From: an uncultured Succinivibrionaceae bacterium | Lineage (GTDB): Bacteria; Pseudomonadota; Gammaproteobacteria; Enterobacterales; Succinivibrionaceae | Reading direction: 5' to 3' | DNA length: 34,267 bases | Assembly: GCA_949286015.1 (NCBI GenBank) | Contig: CASEBB010000016.1 | Span: forward strand, 1-34,267 | In this document: positions 24,616-33,145 of the stretch, in pieces | Numbering within the stretch: position 1 is the stretch's first letter | Layout: every line of letters begins with the position of its first letter | The notes under the pieces: model-generated | What the model saw: only the letters and a program-made list of their open reading frames with translations | Database searches by the model: none | What the model was told of the DNA's origin: nothing | Program-made: the position numbers and the translations under genes

Positions 24616-26074
24616 CCAGAGTTCTCCTTAGATGTCTGATCGTTACCTTGTCGCGGGTGCTGCTTAGCCCCGAGGGACGGAGCTTTATGTCTTGAGCACT
24701 CTACGGCGGGGCCACGGCGACGACAGTGCGGTTTGAACCGGCACCTGATGCTGCTATGCTTTAAGCGCAGCTCCAGTTATCTCTACAGGAGCGTGTGCCT
24801 CTAAAAGTGGTGGCCGAAGGGCCTTGTTAGCTATCCATGTCTTGCAGTCTTAAGGCGTAGTAGCAGCTGAAAAACACAGACCCACTAACAAATCAGGAAG
24901 TGCTATCCCTGCACGTGCTCCCCCTTAAGAGCTACTGCCCTTAAGGTAGGGGAATGCAGGCAGGTAGTGGCTAGAGCTGTATGAGGCGCTTGCAGGTGCA
25001 CTCACCTGATCATAGCGTGTATCAAACAGCTTGTCGCGGCTCCCTTGTGTAAACCATGCTGCTTCGCAAAAAAATCACCTTGGTGTGGTCAAAATTGACC
25101 AGCAATGCGCCTTGCTGGTGCTTTACGAGCAGACTTTGCTGTTGAAGCAGGCCCGCTTGGTAAGCAGGTAGATGCTTGCTTACCAGCAAGCGTTGCTATG
25201 TAGCAGGCTGTTGCTGTTGGCCGTGGACAAAAACGCAGTAAGTGCAATGCAGTTGCGACTGCGGTAACGCCCATTAATAACATGGAGGCAAGTGCTCAAA
25301 TTTCAAGTTGTAGCCTGCACTTTTCTTTGCAGCGTGCTTGCTTATCGGGGCCATGAATGCAGAAGAAACAAAGCAGCAAGGGGGTGGACAGGGAGAACGA
25401 GGTAGGGCACGCCCTGAGCGCGGAGTGCACCAAAGTAGCGTGAGTAGGGGAAAGTGGTAGGAGACTGGACAGAGAGGGAAGATGCCGGTGACGGCATTGA
25501 GATTGAGTTCGCACGTTGCGGCGTGGTAAGGGCGTGGTAAGGGTAAGAAGGCATACCAGCGAGCCTAAGAGCTGACAGCGCAACGCAGAGCATCAGCAAC
25601 TCATACCTCAGGGTGATTAAGCTGCGCCAAACCAGCAGGTAAGCTCGTGAGCTTAACTTACAGCACTAATCCCAAGGGGCAGGAACGCACACCAAGAGCA
25701 TCATAAAGCAATGGTGGGCTTAAGCTCGTGGAAAGGGGAAGATGGGGTGAGTAGCAGTAGAGGCTGCAGTAGGCTTAACCCTTGCCAGAGGTAAGTGCTA
25801 CCGTAAGAGAAATAAGGGCGCTACTCTGTGTGTGGTAGAGAGGTCATCTCCATCACTACCACCACACATTTATCAATGAGGAGCGCGCCAAACACCATCA
25901 CATGGGCACATGGGCACCCCTGTAAGTGATCACAAGAGGTAGCGGGAACCATTGTGGCACTCACCAGTAAACAGGGCTTAGTGCCTGCTGGCATTAGACA
26001 GCTGACCGTGAGGCCATCTATCTGGGAGCAGGCTAGTGGGGGCGGGCGCTGTGATTCAGGGGAAGTGGCTGAGC
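24616..26074. other. Long non-coding stretch upstream of coaBC
   Basis: 1.46 kb without any open frame I can support. The short minus-strand frames near 25089-25283 and 25296-25599 have low-complexity Pro/Ser/Leu products and no ribosome binding site. In E. coli radC would lie about here between coaBC and rpmB; no RadC motif is visible. Three hairpins cluster at 25087-25184. Confidence 0.45.
25087..25184. repeat. Cluster of three inverted repeats
   Basis: GGTCAA/TTGACC (25087-25100), CCAGCAA/TTGCTGG (25099-25118) and GGTAAGCA/TGCTTACC (25159-25184) are all perfect and lie within 98 bp of non-coding DNA. Role unknown. Confidence 0.45.
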
Positions 26075-27187
26075 CTAGAGCACGTCTTCTCTAAACATGC
26101 GCTGTACCCACATAACTAAGATTGGATTCTGGTTCAGGAAATCCTCGAGCTGCTTCTTTGGCAGCTTACGCTTGTTCAGTATCAGATTGACCTCGGCAAA
26201 GAGACTCATTCCGTATTGCACACAGCTTTTCAGAAAGAAAAAGTAAGATACCGTGTTGGTGATACGCATCGTAGGGTCTTTGTGCTTTTTCATATAGGCT
26301 TGGCAAACCAGTCCTAAGACTAAGTGTCTGCCACTTTGCAAGAGTATCTCGCAATCAAAGTCATGAGCCCATTGCTCGTAAAGCTCAATTGACTGGCGCA
26401 CTGTGTACTGCTCAAAGCCGAGAAAACCCTGCTTTTTCAACGCGGCAAAGAATAACTCTAATCCAGGATAGGGCGTTTTGGCCTCATGGTGATCTGTTGG
26501 GCCGATAGCAAAAACGCAAATACGCAGTTCTAGGGAGCAAGTAAGCAGAGTAGAGTAGCACTCTAAAATGTGCTTTATAACCTGCTGGCGCTGCTCTTCG
26601 AGCTTGTCCTTTTGCTTGCTTGGACGGTGCAGAGGGCGCTTTAGCGAGGCAAAGAGCTCCTTTAGTTGCTCTACCTCCTGCACAACCTCTGCTAATTGCT
26701 GCTGGTAGCCCTCGTAAAACATCAGCAGACGCCCTGTCCTGCCAGGAGAAGGTATACGCATTAATAACACTTTTTCTGGTGGATCAACAGCATCATCCTC
26801 TTTGGGGTTACGCCGCACGATCATGATGTCCAAGGTTAGTTTGGCGATGATGGCGGTTATTCCGGCCACAAGCCAAAAGACCAACAGATAGCCAAGCATC
26901 GAGAACAGCTTCATCAGCATGCCATCATGGCTTTGCAGCGCATAAATAGCTAGCGGCGCAAAGGTGGAGAGGCCACCTAAAAAACCCACGTTAACAAAGC
27001 TGATGATAAATTTGTTGTTGAACCAGATGCGCGAGCACAACAGGGCGTAGCTAATACCCATGAGAATGCAAGCGCAGATGTTACTCACGCTAAAAGGACT
27101 GTGATCATTACCATCGAGTAATAAGCGGCACACACAGCCTAAGCCACCGCCAAAGAAGATCAGCATGAAACAGAGAATGCGATCCAT
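26075..27187 (-). CDS. CrcB/Fluc-type fluoride channel domain fused to a large unknown C-terminal domain
   Basis: 370 residues. Residues 1-120 look like a CrcB (Fluc) fluoride exporter subunit with four membrane segments at about 4-24, 35-52, 62-83 and 92-118. Family marks: GGGLGCVCR at 13-21, Asn36 in the second helix and GGLSTF at 71-76, a variant of the usual GGLTTFS. Normal CrcB proteins end near residue 125. The next 240 residues are hydrophilic, with a helical, Glu/Gln/Lys-rich part at about 155-200 that may be a coiled coil, then an unrecognised domain. The ATG overlaps the stop of the upstream gene (TAATG), so the two are translationally coupled and may form a heterodimeric channel. 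The fluoride role is inferred from family only. Confidence 0.7.
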   Translation of the reverse strand: MDRILCFMLIFFGGGLGCVCRLLLDGNDHSPFSVSNICACILMGISYALLCSRIWFNNKFIISFVNVGFLGGLSTFAPLAIYALQSHDGMLMKLFSMLGYLLVFWLVAGITAIIAKLTLDIMIVRRNPKEDDAVDPPEKVLLMRIPSPGRTGRLLMFYEGYQQQLAEVVQEVEQLKELFASLKRPLHRPSKQKDKLEEQRQQVIKHILECYSTLLTCSLELRICVFAIGPTDHHEAKTPYPGLELFFAALKKQGFLGFEQYTVRQSIELYEQWAHDFDCEILLQSGRHLVLGLVCQAYMKKHKDPTMRITNTVSYFFFLKSCVQYGMSLFAEVNLILNKRKLPKKQLEDFLNQNPILVMWVQRMFREDVL

Positions 27188-27888
27188 TAGAGCTTTTCCT
27201 CGGTTGCGTTTTCGTGGTTAGAGCTGCCTGCGTCGCTCGCGGCGCTGCTCTCAGCACTGCTCTCTACGCTGCTCTCAGCGCTGCTGCTCACAGGAGCGTC
27301 GGTAGCGTCATCTTGCGCAGCACTATCTTGAGTAGGGACGTCGCTTGGTGGTGTGCTTGGGGAGGCGGTATCAGTATCAGCTTGGTGGAGATGCTCTGAG
27401 GACGCACCGTGGTCGTGTACCCAGTCCTCACTCTCTAGCGTGCTTTGCTGCAGGCCGCTGCTGATGTTGAGCATTTGCCGCATTTGTTCTTGCTCTTGCA
27501 GCCGCTGTTGGTGGATATACTGCCCTAAGCTTAAGCCTAACTGCGCACTCAAAAGACCCAGCAAGGTCGAAAAGATCACGTAGAAAAAGATCTTTTTCAT
27601 CCTTCCCACGGGCATGTTCCACAGCTCAAAGATGTCGGTGCAAAAAGCTGAGAGCGTTCCTATGCCGCCCACAAGGCCAACTACCAGCGCAATGGAAAGC
27701 CCCTCAGGCAGCATCATGCTGCTGATAAAAGCACCCAGAAATGATGCCAGCACATTGACAAACAGCACGCCAATCGGGAACCAGAATAAGGCCGGAAGTT
27801 TCATTAAGCCTAAGATGGCCCCACGTATCACCGCTCCGACACCACCTAGGGTAAAGACGGTGACTAATACCTGCCACGAATAATCCAC
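27187..27888 (-). CDS. CrcB/Fluc-type fluoride channel subunit with an acidic, serine-rich tail
   Basis: 233 residues. Residues 1-125 match CrcB: GGVGAVIR at 15-22, FPIGVLFVNVLASFLG with Asn45 and GGIGTLSAF at 74-82, with four predicted membrane segments. The last 100 residues are low-complexity Ser/Ala/Asp/Glu, probably disordered and cytoplasmic or exposed. It differs clearly from the partner gene, as expected for two-gene, heterodimer-type Fluc systems. AAGAGGT precedes the start. I saw no fluoride riboswitch in the 140 bp upstream, so control by fluoride is not shown. Confidence 0.75.
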   Translation of the reverse strand: MDYSWQVLVTVFTLGGVGAVIRGAILGLMKLPALFWFPIGVLFVNVLASFLGAFISSMMLPEGLSIALVVGLVGGIGTLSAFCTDIFELWNMPVGRMKKIFFYVIFSTLLGLLSAQLGLSLGQYIHQQRLQEQEQMRQMLNISSGLQQSTLESEDWVHDHGASSEHLHQADTDTASPSTPPSDVPTQDSAAQDDATDAPVSSSAESSVESSAESSAASDAGSSNHENATEEKL

Positions 27889-28065
27889 GTATGACCTCTT
27901 TGTCGCCTTTGTCAGCGCTCTTAGGGGGTATTACTGGCCACTGCTTGATGCCGTGTGCTTGAGGCGTGTGCACGCTTTTTACAGCAGTAACTTGCTGCCA
28001 ATAACGCCGCTTTTAGGTTGCTCATTGCAAATGAGCCCATCATTATAAGCGATGCTGAAAAATTT

Positions 28066-28094
28066 TTGACCTTGATCATGTTTTAGTCTATAAT
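28066..28094 (+). promoter_or_regulatory. Near-consensus sigma-70 promoter
   Basis: TTGACC (28066-28071), a 17-bp spacer and TATAAT (28089-28094). The expected transcription start is near 28101, more than 600 bp before rpmB, so the transcript has a long untranslated part or a separate RNA. Confidence 0.85.
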
Positions 28095-28100
28095 CTCGAG

Positions 28101-28600
28101 GCTATATTTTCGGTTACTCATGTCTGATGCAGTGTTTTTGCTGCATTAAGTGCTCGAACAGCGGCATGTATAAGCCATTTGTGCTTTTTTGGTCGCTGGC
28201 AACGATATCGGGGCTGAACGCGTCTTTTGGAGCGTGCTATCGACAGGTCGTTTACTGCGACTGATAGTAAACCTAAAAGACAGGGACGATAGCTAGTAGT
28301 TGCCTGAAGCGTCTCAGTGGGCTCGTAGCACAGTAAAGGCTACGCAGTCACACCATGAAGTAATCGAGGCGGCCTTGTACATTAGGTACCAAGGTGGGTA
28401 TCGCGTAAAGGCAGAGGTTTTGACGCCAGCTTGGGAAAGCATGCGTGTTTTGGGTAGTGTCGCTACCAACGCTTTGCGTCGACAGGTGTTTGCGTTAGGA
28501 GAGCAGCGACTGCAGCAATCCTCCTCATTTTGCCCCCCGTATCATGTCAGGGAAGCTCTTTAGTTTCAGCAGGCACAGCGCCGTTACCCCGTTCTTTGTA
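28101..28600 (+). ncRNA. Candidate structured RNA or long rpmB leader
   Basis: The stretch follows a strong promoter and is rich in helices. There is a hairpin with ATGCAG/CTGCAT arms (28125-28148). Then comes a pseudoknot: GTCTTTT (28222-28228) with AAAAGAC (28275-28281) crosses GCTATCG (28236-28242) with CGATAGC (28287-28293), and GTTTACT (28250-28256) with AGTAAAC (28266-28272) is nested inside. GGTACC/GGTATC (28385-28402) and GGTAG/CTACC (28453-28467) hairpins follow. It does not show the RNase P, tmRNA, 6S or 4.5S signatures I know. The 3' end is unclear. Confidence 0.5.
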
Positions 28601-28698
28601 GGGGTGCTAAGCCCCCGTATAAGGGCGGTTTTGTGTTAGAATTGCGCGGCTTTTTTAGTTGTGCCTCAGTTGGTTGCAGCTTTCGGTGCTGTGATCCG

Positions 28699-28704
28699 TA
28701 TAAT
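28699..28704 (+). promoter_or_regulatory. Possible -10 box close to rpmB
   Basis: A TATAAT hexamer 21 bp before the rpmB ATG, with a TTGCAG 19 bp upstream as a poor -35. If used, the leader would be only about 15 nt but would still include GGAG at 28711. Confidence 0.35.
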
Positions 28705-28725
28705 ATTTTTGGAGTGTGACTAGAC

Positions 28726-28962
28726 ATGTCCAGAGTTTGCCAAGTTACGGGCAAGCGCCCGGCCGTGGGCAACCACCGTTCCCATGCGAAGAATGCTGTG
28801 AAGCGTCGCTTCCTGCCAAACTTAAAGTACCACCGCTTCTGGGTGGAGAGTGAGAGCCGCTTCGTCAGACTGCGTGTGACCACTAAGGGTATGCGCACTA
28901 TCGACAAGCTGGGCATTGATGCCGTGCTGGCTGATATGCGTGCTAACGGCGTTAAGATCTAA
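28726..28962 (+). CDS. rpmB: 50S ribosomal protein L28
   Basis: 78-residue basic ribosomal protein of the large subunit. [12 protein letters not shown] at the start and the KRRFLPNL core are characteristic of bacterial L28, and length equals the E. coli protein. GGAG at 28711 is a distant binding site. It is followed 14 bp later by rpmG, the usual L28-L33 operon. Confidence 0.97.
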   Translation: MSRVCQVTGKRPAVGNHRSHAKNAVKRRFLPNLKYHRFWVESESRFVRLRVTTKGMRTIDKLGIDAVLADMRANGVKI

Positions 28963-28976
28963 GGGAGATTAGTGTC

Positions 28977-29147
28977 ATGGCTAAGAAAGGTGGTCGCGAG
29001 AAGATCCGTCTGAATTCTTCGGCTGGTACTGGTCACTTCTACACTACGACCAAGAACCGCCGTACTACTCCAGGCAAGATTGAGATCATGAAGTACGATC
29101 CAGTGGTTCGTAAGCACGTGATCTACAAGGAAGGCAAGATCAAGTAA
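28977..29147 (+). CDS. rpmG: 50S ribosomal protein L33
   Basis: 56-residue large-subunit protein. [28 protein letters not shown] and the C-terminal [16 protein letters not shown] align along the whole length with E. coli L33 (55 residues). It lacks the CxxC zinc pairs, so it is the zinc-independent type. AAGGGAGA precedes the start. It ends the operon 34 bp before a strong terminator. Confidence 0.97.
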   Translation: MAKKGGREKIRLNSSAGTGHFYTTTKNRRTTPGKIEIMKYDPVVRKHVIYKEGKIK

Positions 29148-29180
29148 GATCAGCCTCCATTCTGGTAAGAAGATCTAAAG

Positions 29181-29208
29181 AGCCTAGCTTTGCAGCTAGG
29201 CTTTTTTT
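29181..29208 (+). terminator. Intrinsic terminator of rpmB-rpmG
   Basis: AGCCTAGCT (29181-29189) pairs perfectly over 9 bp with 29194-29202, TTGC loop, then a run of T's to 29208. Confidence 0.92.
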
Positions 29209-29523
29209 ATGTCTGCGTGGTGCACGGGGCGTGAGTGCAGGGCTTGAGCGCGGGCGCGAGCTTGGACGGTGGCGAATAATTTTCTCAGAAGCTTCCAGCT
29301 GGCGCTGAGTTCTCTAAGATGAGGCTTGGTGGCGCTGAGCACTGGCTCAGCATGGCTCTGCATGGCTCAGTATGGTACTGCACGGCATGGCTCAGCATGG
29401 CGTGAGCAGAGTTGGTGCTGTGTGGTGCGCAAAGCTGCTGTTGATCGCAGCTGCCATCTCGGCGCTTAAGCTTTAGGTAAGGCTCATTGTGGGCTGACGT
29501 TTGTTGGAAGGAGGATTGTTGCT
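29209..29523. other. Intergenic region rpmG-mutM with short tandem repeats
   Basis: No gene is seen. About 29343-29402 contains five to six imperfect copies of a 10-12-bp unit like CATGGCTCAG. It separates mutM from the ribosomal operon. Confidence 0.55.
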
Positions 29524-30342
29524 ATGCCAGAGTTACCAGAGGTTGAAGTCACCAAGCGCGGTGTGGCGCAAGTGCTGTTAAACCACCAAATTAAGGACGT
29601 CTTTGTCGGCACGCGGCCGCTGCGTCAGCCTTTAAGCCCAGAGCTCAACAAGCTTGCTGGGGCTACCGTTACGGATATTGCGCGCCGTGGTAAGTACATC
29701 GTGGTTACGACCACGCAGGGCTCCTTGGTGATTCACTTAGGTATGACTGGCCACTTGCAAATCATTGCTAGTGATACCCCACGGGCTAAGCACGATCACT
29801 TTGAGCTGATGCTCGACTCGGGCATGAGCGTGCGCTTTAACGATACCCGCCGCTTTGGTCTCTTAGTGTATGTGCCTTTAGGCAGCGATCCTTATGAGCT
29901 TAAGATCCTCGCGGAGTTAGGCCCAGAGCCCCTTACTGATGACTTTACCCCTGAGGTGCTACTGGAGCGCTTGAAAAAGCGCTCCTGCTCCATTAAGCAG
30001 ACCCTGATGAATTCACATGTAGTGGTGGGTGTAGGTAACATTTACGCCAGTGAGGCCTTGTTCTTAAGTAAGATCAGCCCTGAGCGTATGGCTCGTGATA
30101 TCACTGCCGACGAGGCGGCGACGTTGGTAGCTAACATCAAGCAACTGCTGACTGCCTCCATTGCCAGCGGCGGTACCACCATTCGCGACTTTGAGGGCGC
30201 CGACGGCAAGCCGGGCTACTTTGTGCAGAACCTAAAGGTCTATGGCCATGGCGGTAAGCCTTGCCCTGTGTGCGGCACTGAGATTAAGCACATTGTGCAG
30301 GGTGGACGCTCGACTTACTTCTGTCCAAAGTGCCAGCATTAG
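29524..30342 (+). CDS. mutM: Formamidopyrimidine-DNA glycosylase (Fpg)
   Basis: Base-excision repair enzyme that removes 8-oxoguanine and formamidopyrimidines and nicks the abasic site. It has 272 residues, normal length. After Met removal, Pro2 is the catalytic amine and Glu3 the acid (MPELPEVE). Lys57 lies in RRGKY, and the C-terminal zinc finger is C247-x2-C250 and C267-x2-C270, with the conserved GGRSTYF. AAGGAGG lies 9 nt before the ATG. Its place next to rpmB-rpmG is the same as in E. coli. Confidence 0.97.
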   Translation: MPELPEVEVTKRGVAQVLLNHQIKDVFVGTRPLRQPLSPELNKLAGATVTDIARRGKYIVVTTTQGSLVIHLGMTGHLQIIASDTPRAKHDHFELMLDSGMSVRFNDTRRFGLLVYVPLGSDPYELKILAELGPEPLTDDFTPEVLLERLKKRSCSIKQTLMNSHVVVGVGNIYASEALFLSKISPERMARDITADEAATLVANIKQLLTASIASGGTTIRDFEGADGKPGYFVQNLKVYGHGGKPCPVCGTEIKHIVQGGRSTYFCPKCQH

Positions 30343-30471
30343 CCCTTCACGCCGTGCCCCTGTGCTGGTCACTCTCTTCTTGCTCTTATCTTGGCGCCAG
30401 CGTTTGCTGGCGCACTTCTTTCTGGGGATAGCTTATACTAAAGCAAGTGGTGAGAAAGCTTATCCTGCTCC

Positions 30472-30506
30472 GAGCTGAGCTGAGCTGAGCTGAGCTTAGC
30501 TTAGCT
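30472..30506 (+). repeat. GAGCT pentamer repeat
   Basis: About five GAGCT units followed by two TAGCT-like units, lying 50 bp before the first gene of the basic-tail family. Likely a slippage-prone simple repeat. Confidence 0.8.
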
Positions 30507-30558
30507 TGCTGGGGTATCGCCTGTAGGTGCGCTACCTGTTTCTCAAGAGGTATCGGCG

Positions 30559-31203
30559 ATGAAGACGCAAAACACCAAAGAAAAGCTGTGGCGTAAGTTA
30601 GAGGAGTTTAACGCAAACTCTGTTGATGAACTGACCCAATCACTGGGGCAACTGGTCTTTACTGACTCAGGTAGGATACGGACAAGACCTGCGGACGTTC
30701 CCATGGCTTTGATCTTGTCCTTTTATACCCGCAAGGGCAAGCTCCTTAAAGGAGCGGCAGTAGGATTTGGCATCAATAAGACCAGAGTGCGCCAAGATCT
30801 AAAGCATGAGGCAAATCCGCAGCAAACGTTTATCTTGCAGACGTAAAAGGTGTTGCGCTACGTTTTGCATGGTGCAGAGCAAGTCTTAATTGATGCTATC
30901 GAGGCCGAGGGCAAACTTACCTTTGGCAATCTGCTACAACAGGAGTTTTTCATCGAGGTAGTCGAGTTGTCTCCGCAGAAGGGAGAGAGTTCGACTTTTG
31001 GCGATCATGTCGCGCCAGCTTTTCGCCAATACTTAGAGCAGATCAAAAAGGAAGAGCCTGAGCTGCCTTTTCACTGGTTCTTCTCTGAGACTGACTCTGA
31101 CGCCACAGAAGACGCTGCAAGTGATCGCGATGCCAGTGAGGCCCAAGCCCCTAAATCTATGTGGCAACGGCTGCTCGCCCTATTTAAGCCACATAAGAGC
31201 TAA
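30559..31203 (+). pseudogene. Basic-tail family paralogue 1, interrupted by an in-frame stop
   Basis: Two open stretches (30559-30846 and 30850-31203) lie in the same frame, divided by one TAA at 30844-30846. Together they align along the whole length with the next gene: MKTQN at the start, then TFILQT-stop-KVLRYVL against VFRMHTHDVFTEVV, DAIEAEGKLTF against DNALAEGKVTF, and ELPFHWFF against FTPFYWFF. So one gene of about 214 codons carries a nonsense change; CAA to TAA would be enough. AAGAGG precedes the ATG. The C-terminal tail (KPHKS) is shorter and less basic than in its sisters. It could be a recent pseudogene or depend on readthrough. Confidence 0.75.
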
Positions 31204-31550
31204 AGAAGGAGCTTAGCCCCAAGCCTCAAGCTTCTCGTTGCTCTCATGCTTAGCGTAGCTCGCGCAGGTTAATCCTCGAGCAGGTGCTCTTGCTGCATCT
31301 TCCTGATGTTTCTACCTGCTGCACTGCCATACTTTACTGAAGCCGCTGCGGTGAGCTGAGCGGGGGCTCTGTAAGAGCAGCAGCCAGCCCCGTCACACAC
31401 TTCCACCACCACCACCATCACCATCATTAACCAGAAGCAGTAGCCCTTGCTTAGCAGTGCGACCAAGCATGACGTCGCTTGCTTGAGCCAGCTGGTGTGG
31501 CGCCTGCCAGCCGCTACACTACGCTATGCGCCTCATAAGAGGAGTTAGTT
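31204..31550. other. Intergenic region between paralogues 1 and 2
   Basis: 347 bp with no gene. A short CAC/CAT triplet tract lies near 31400-31427. The last 30 bp before paralogue 2 resemble the leader of paralogue 3. Confidence 0.45.
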
Positions 31551-32186
31551 ATGAAGACGCAAAACGCAAAATCAGCTTTGTTGAAAAAGATCGATAGGAT
31601 CGTCCCGACGCAAGCGGATCTCTTGGCTTCTGGGCTAGAAAGAGGAGTGTATACCACCTCGGGTGAACTTCAGCATGACGTTGATGTCTTAAACTTGCGG
31701 CTAATGCTGGCCTTCCGCGACGGTGTAACTAAAGCCGTGCTCGCCGCTCCAATTGATGTCGATTTTCAATTTGATGTGCCCGCTGTGATTCAGGATATAA
31801 AGGAGCATGGGGTGGGACGGGAGGTTTTTCGCATGCATACCCATGATGTTTTTACGGAAGTTGTGGGGATTATGATGCACGCCATGCTCGATAATGCCTT
31901 GGCCGAGGGTAAAGTTACCTTTAAGAGGCTCATGCACTCGGATGTTTCCCTTGACATGGTGGAGTGGGGCCCAGAGCAGGGAGCTCTTTCGCCTTTAGGA
32001 CAGAAGCTGGCACCGCACTTACAGCAAGCTTTATTCAAGCTCCAACAAGAAAAACCGTTTACGCCTTTCTACTGGTTCTTTGCTGGCTTGAAATCAATTT
32101 CCCAGCAGTCTATTTTGAGCCAATTGCTGGGCTTGGAGCAAAAGGCTACAACCACGAGAAAACCCAAGTCTAAGCGCAAGAGATAA
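31551..32186 (+). CDS. Basic-tail family paralogue 2, function unknown
   Basis: 211 residues with AAGAGGAG before the ATG. I do not recognise the family. It has no signal peptide or membrane segment. Visible shared blocks are MKTQN-K at the start, ALAEGKVTF near 125, LSPLGQKLAPHLQQAL near 155 and FTPFYWFF near 180, then a Lys/Arg tail ending KPKSKRKR. The tail suggests nucleic-acid binding, which is inference only. It is the full-length reference for the broken paralogue 1. Confidence 0.75.
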   Translation: MKTQNAKSALLKKIDRIVPTQADLLASGLERGVYTTSGELQHDVDVLNLRLMLAFRDGVTKAVLAAPIDVDFQFDVPAVIQDIKEHGVGREVFRMHTHDVFTEVVGIMMHAMLDNALAEGKVTFKRLMHSDVSLDMVEWGPEQGALSPLGQKLAPHLQQALFKLQQEKPFTPFYWFFAGLKSISQQSILSQLLGLEQKATTTRKPKSKRKR

Positions 32187-32355
32187 GCCCTCCGTAGAGT
32201 GCTGTCTCTCCCTGACCTCTGCCCTTCTGATCTTAGGCCCACAGCTGGCGCTCAACTAGGTGTCCGCGCGGCTACATTGTGATCGCGGTGATCGGGCCAT
32301 TTTGGTGTGACATCTGCCTGTCGTTACGCTCTGTGCATCATAGGAGGAATTAGCC

Positions 32356-33039
32356 ATGACGCCGCAAGTGTTAAAAGCGCTTTGGCAAAATACCTTGGTG
32401 AGTGGTTCTCTGCCCGAGTTAAATAAGAGCCTCGCCCAATATATGGAGGAAAGTGTCTTTGACGCTGCTGATGATACGCAGCCGCACCCTTGTGCCCAGC
32501 AATTGCGGCTAAAGATTTCCGTATCTAACCGCAATACAGGCGAAGAGCTAGCATCACTGGATCTGGACTTTGTCTGCGATGAGCCGAAAATCCTGAGTAG
32601 GCTTGGGGCGCAGGCCAATGGTCGGGAGCAGCTGCGCTTTCAGGTGAAAATGATCTTTACGCAGGTGCTGCGTCAAATGCTGTATGTCATTGTCGACCAA
32701 GTAGAGGTGAATGGGCAACTTACCCCAGAGAATCTGGCGTTGAGTCATATTGACTTGTTCATTTTTGATAGACTCATACTCAATAAAGAGCTTTCGCCTT
32801 TTGGGCAAGCTGCAGCGCCACGTTTACATCAGGCCTTAGCAACGCTCCAAATGGAGCATCCACTTTATCCTTTCTATTGGTTTTTTCCCGAATTGGAACC
32901 GTTTGCAGAGCTTGCGAGTTCCAGTGCACTGCGGGGCGGTGCGAGCCTACAGCACAGCAGTGCGCGTTCACAGAGCGGTCAAGGCCAGCGTCCACAGGCC
33001 AAAACCAAGAGAAAAACCAAGTCTAAGCGTAAGGCCTAA
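32356..33039 (+). CDS. Basic-tail family paralogue 3, function unknown
   Basis: 227 residues with a strong Shine-Dalgarno (AGGAGGAA). Shared blocks: VDQVEVNGQLT near 120, LSPFGQAAAPRLHQAL near 150 and LYPFYWFF near 175. The tail is longer, first Ser/Gln-rich and then KTKRKTKSKRKA. The 30 bp before the start resemble paralogue 2's leader (TACGCT, CATCATA, AGGAGGAATTAG), so leader and gene were duplicated together. The N-terminus differs (MTPQVLKALW). Confidence 0.75.
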   Translation: MTPQVLKALWQNTLVSGSLPELNKSLAQYMEESVFDAADDTQPHPCAQQLRLKISVSNRNTGEELASLDLDFVCDEPKILSRLGAQANGREQLRFQVKMIFTQVLRQMLYVIVDQVEVNGQLTPENLALSHIDLFIFDRLILNKELSPFGQAAAPRLHQALATLQMEHPLYPFYWFFPELEPFAELASSSALRGGASLQHSSARSQSGQGQRPQAKTKRKTKSKRKA

Positions 33040-33145
33040 GGCCTCGGTAAGCCTCTCTTGATGCGCTCCTGCCCTCCTGCTCCCCTGCTGAGGCTAATTT
33101 CGTGCTACTTACTACTCTCTTCAGACCCTTTGCAAAGGATACGCT

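Larger units (their letters stand above)
27889..28725. other. Divergent intergenic region crcB pair / rpmB
   Basis: 837 bp holding a strong promoter (28066-28094), a structured stretch with a predicted pseudoknot (28222-28293), further hairpins and the rpmB leader. An 87-codon frame at 28300-28563 with a TTG start is not believed to be a gene. Confidence 0.5.

Noticed and set aside
24725..24745. tRNA T-loop (GGTTCAAA on the minus strand)
   Set aside because: The flanking bases do not form a T stem or acceptor stem, and no cloverleaf can be drawn.
25296..25599. Small secreted protein on the minus strand
   Set aside because: Two overlapping frames with Pro/Ser/Leu low-complexity products, no binding site and no homology by eye; likely chance frames.
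27889..28065. Fluoride riboswitch upstream of the CrcB-domain genes
   Set aside because: Expected from family knowledge, but the conserved GGNGATGG...CGCC core of the crcB motif could not be found on the minus strand.
28201..28560. tmRNA or RNase P RNA
   Set aside because: GGGGCTGA and TATCGACAGG at 28210-28247 recall the tmRNA 5' end, but there is no tRNA-like 3' half, no CCA and no tag frame. RNase P conserved blocks are also absent.
28300..28563. An 87-residue protein starting at TTG
   Set aside because: No ribosome binding site, no recognisable domain, and the stretch is better explained as structured leader RNA.
30850..31203. A separate gene starting at GTG 30850
   Set aside because: It aligns to the C-terminal half of the neighbouring paralogue in the same frame as 30559-30846 and has no room for a ribosome binding site.
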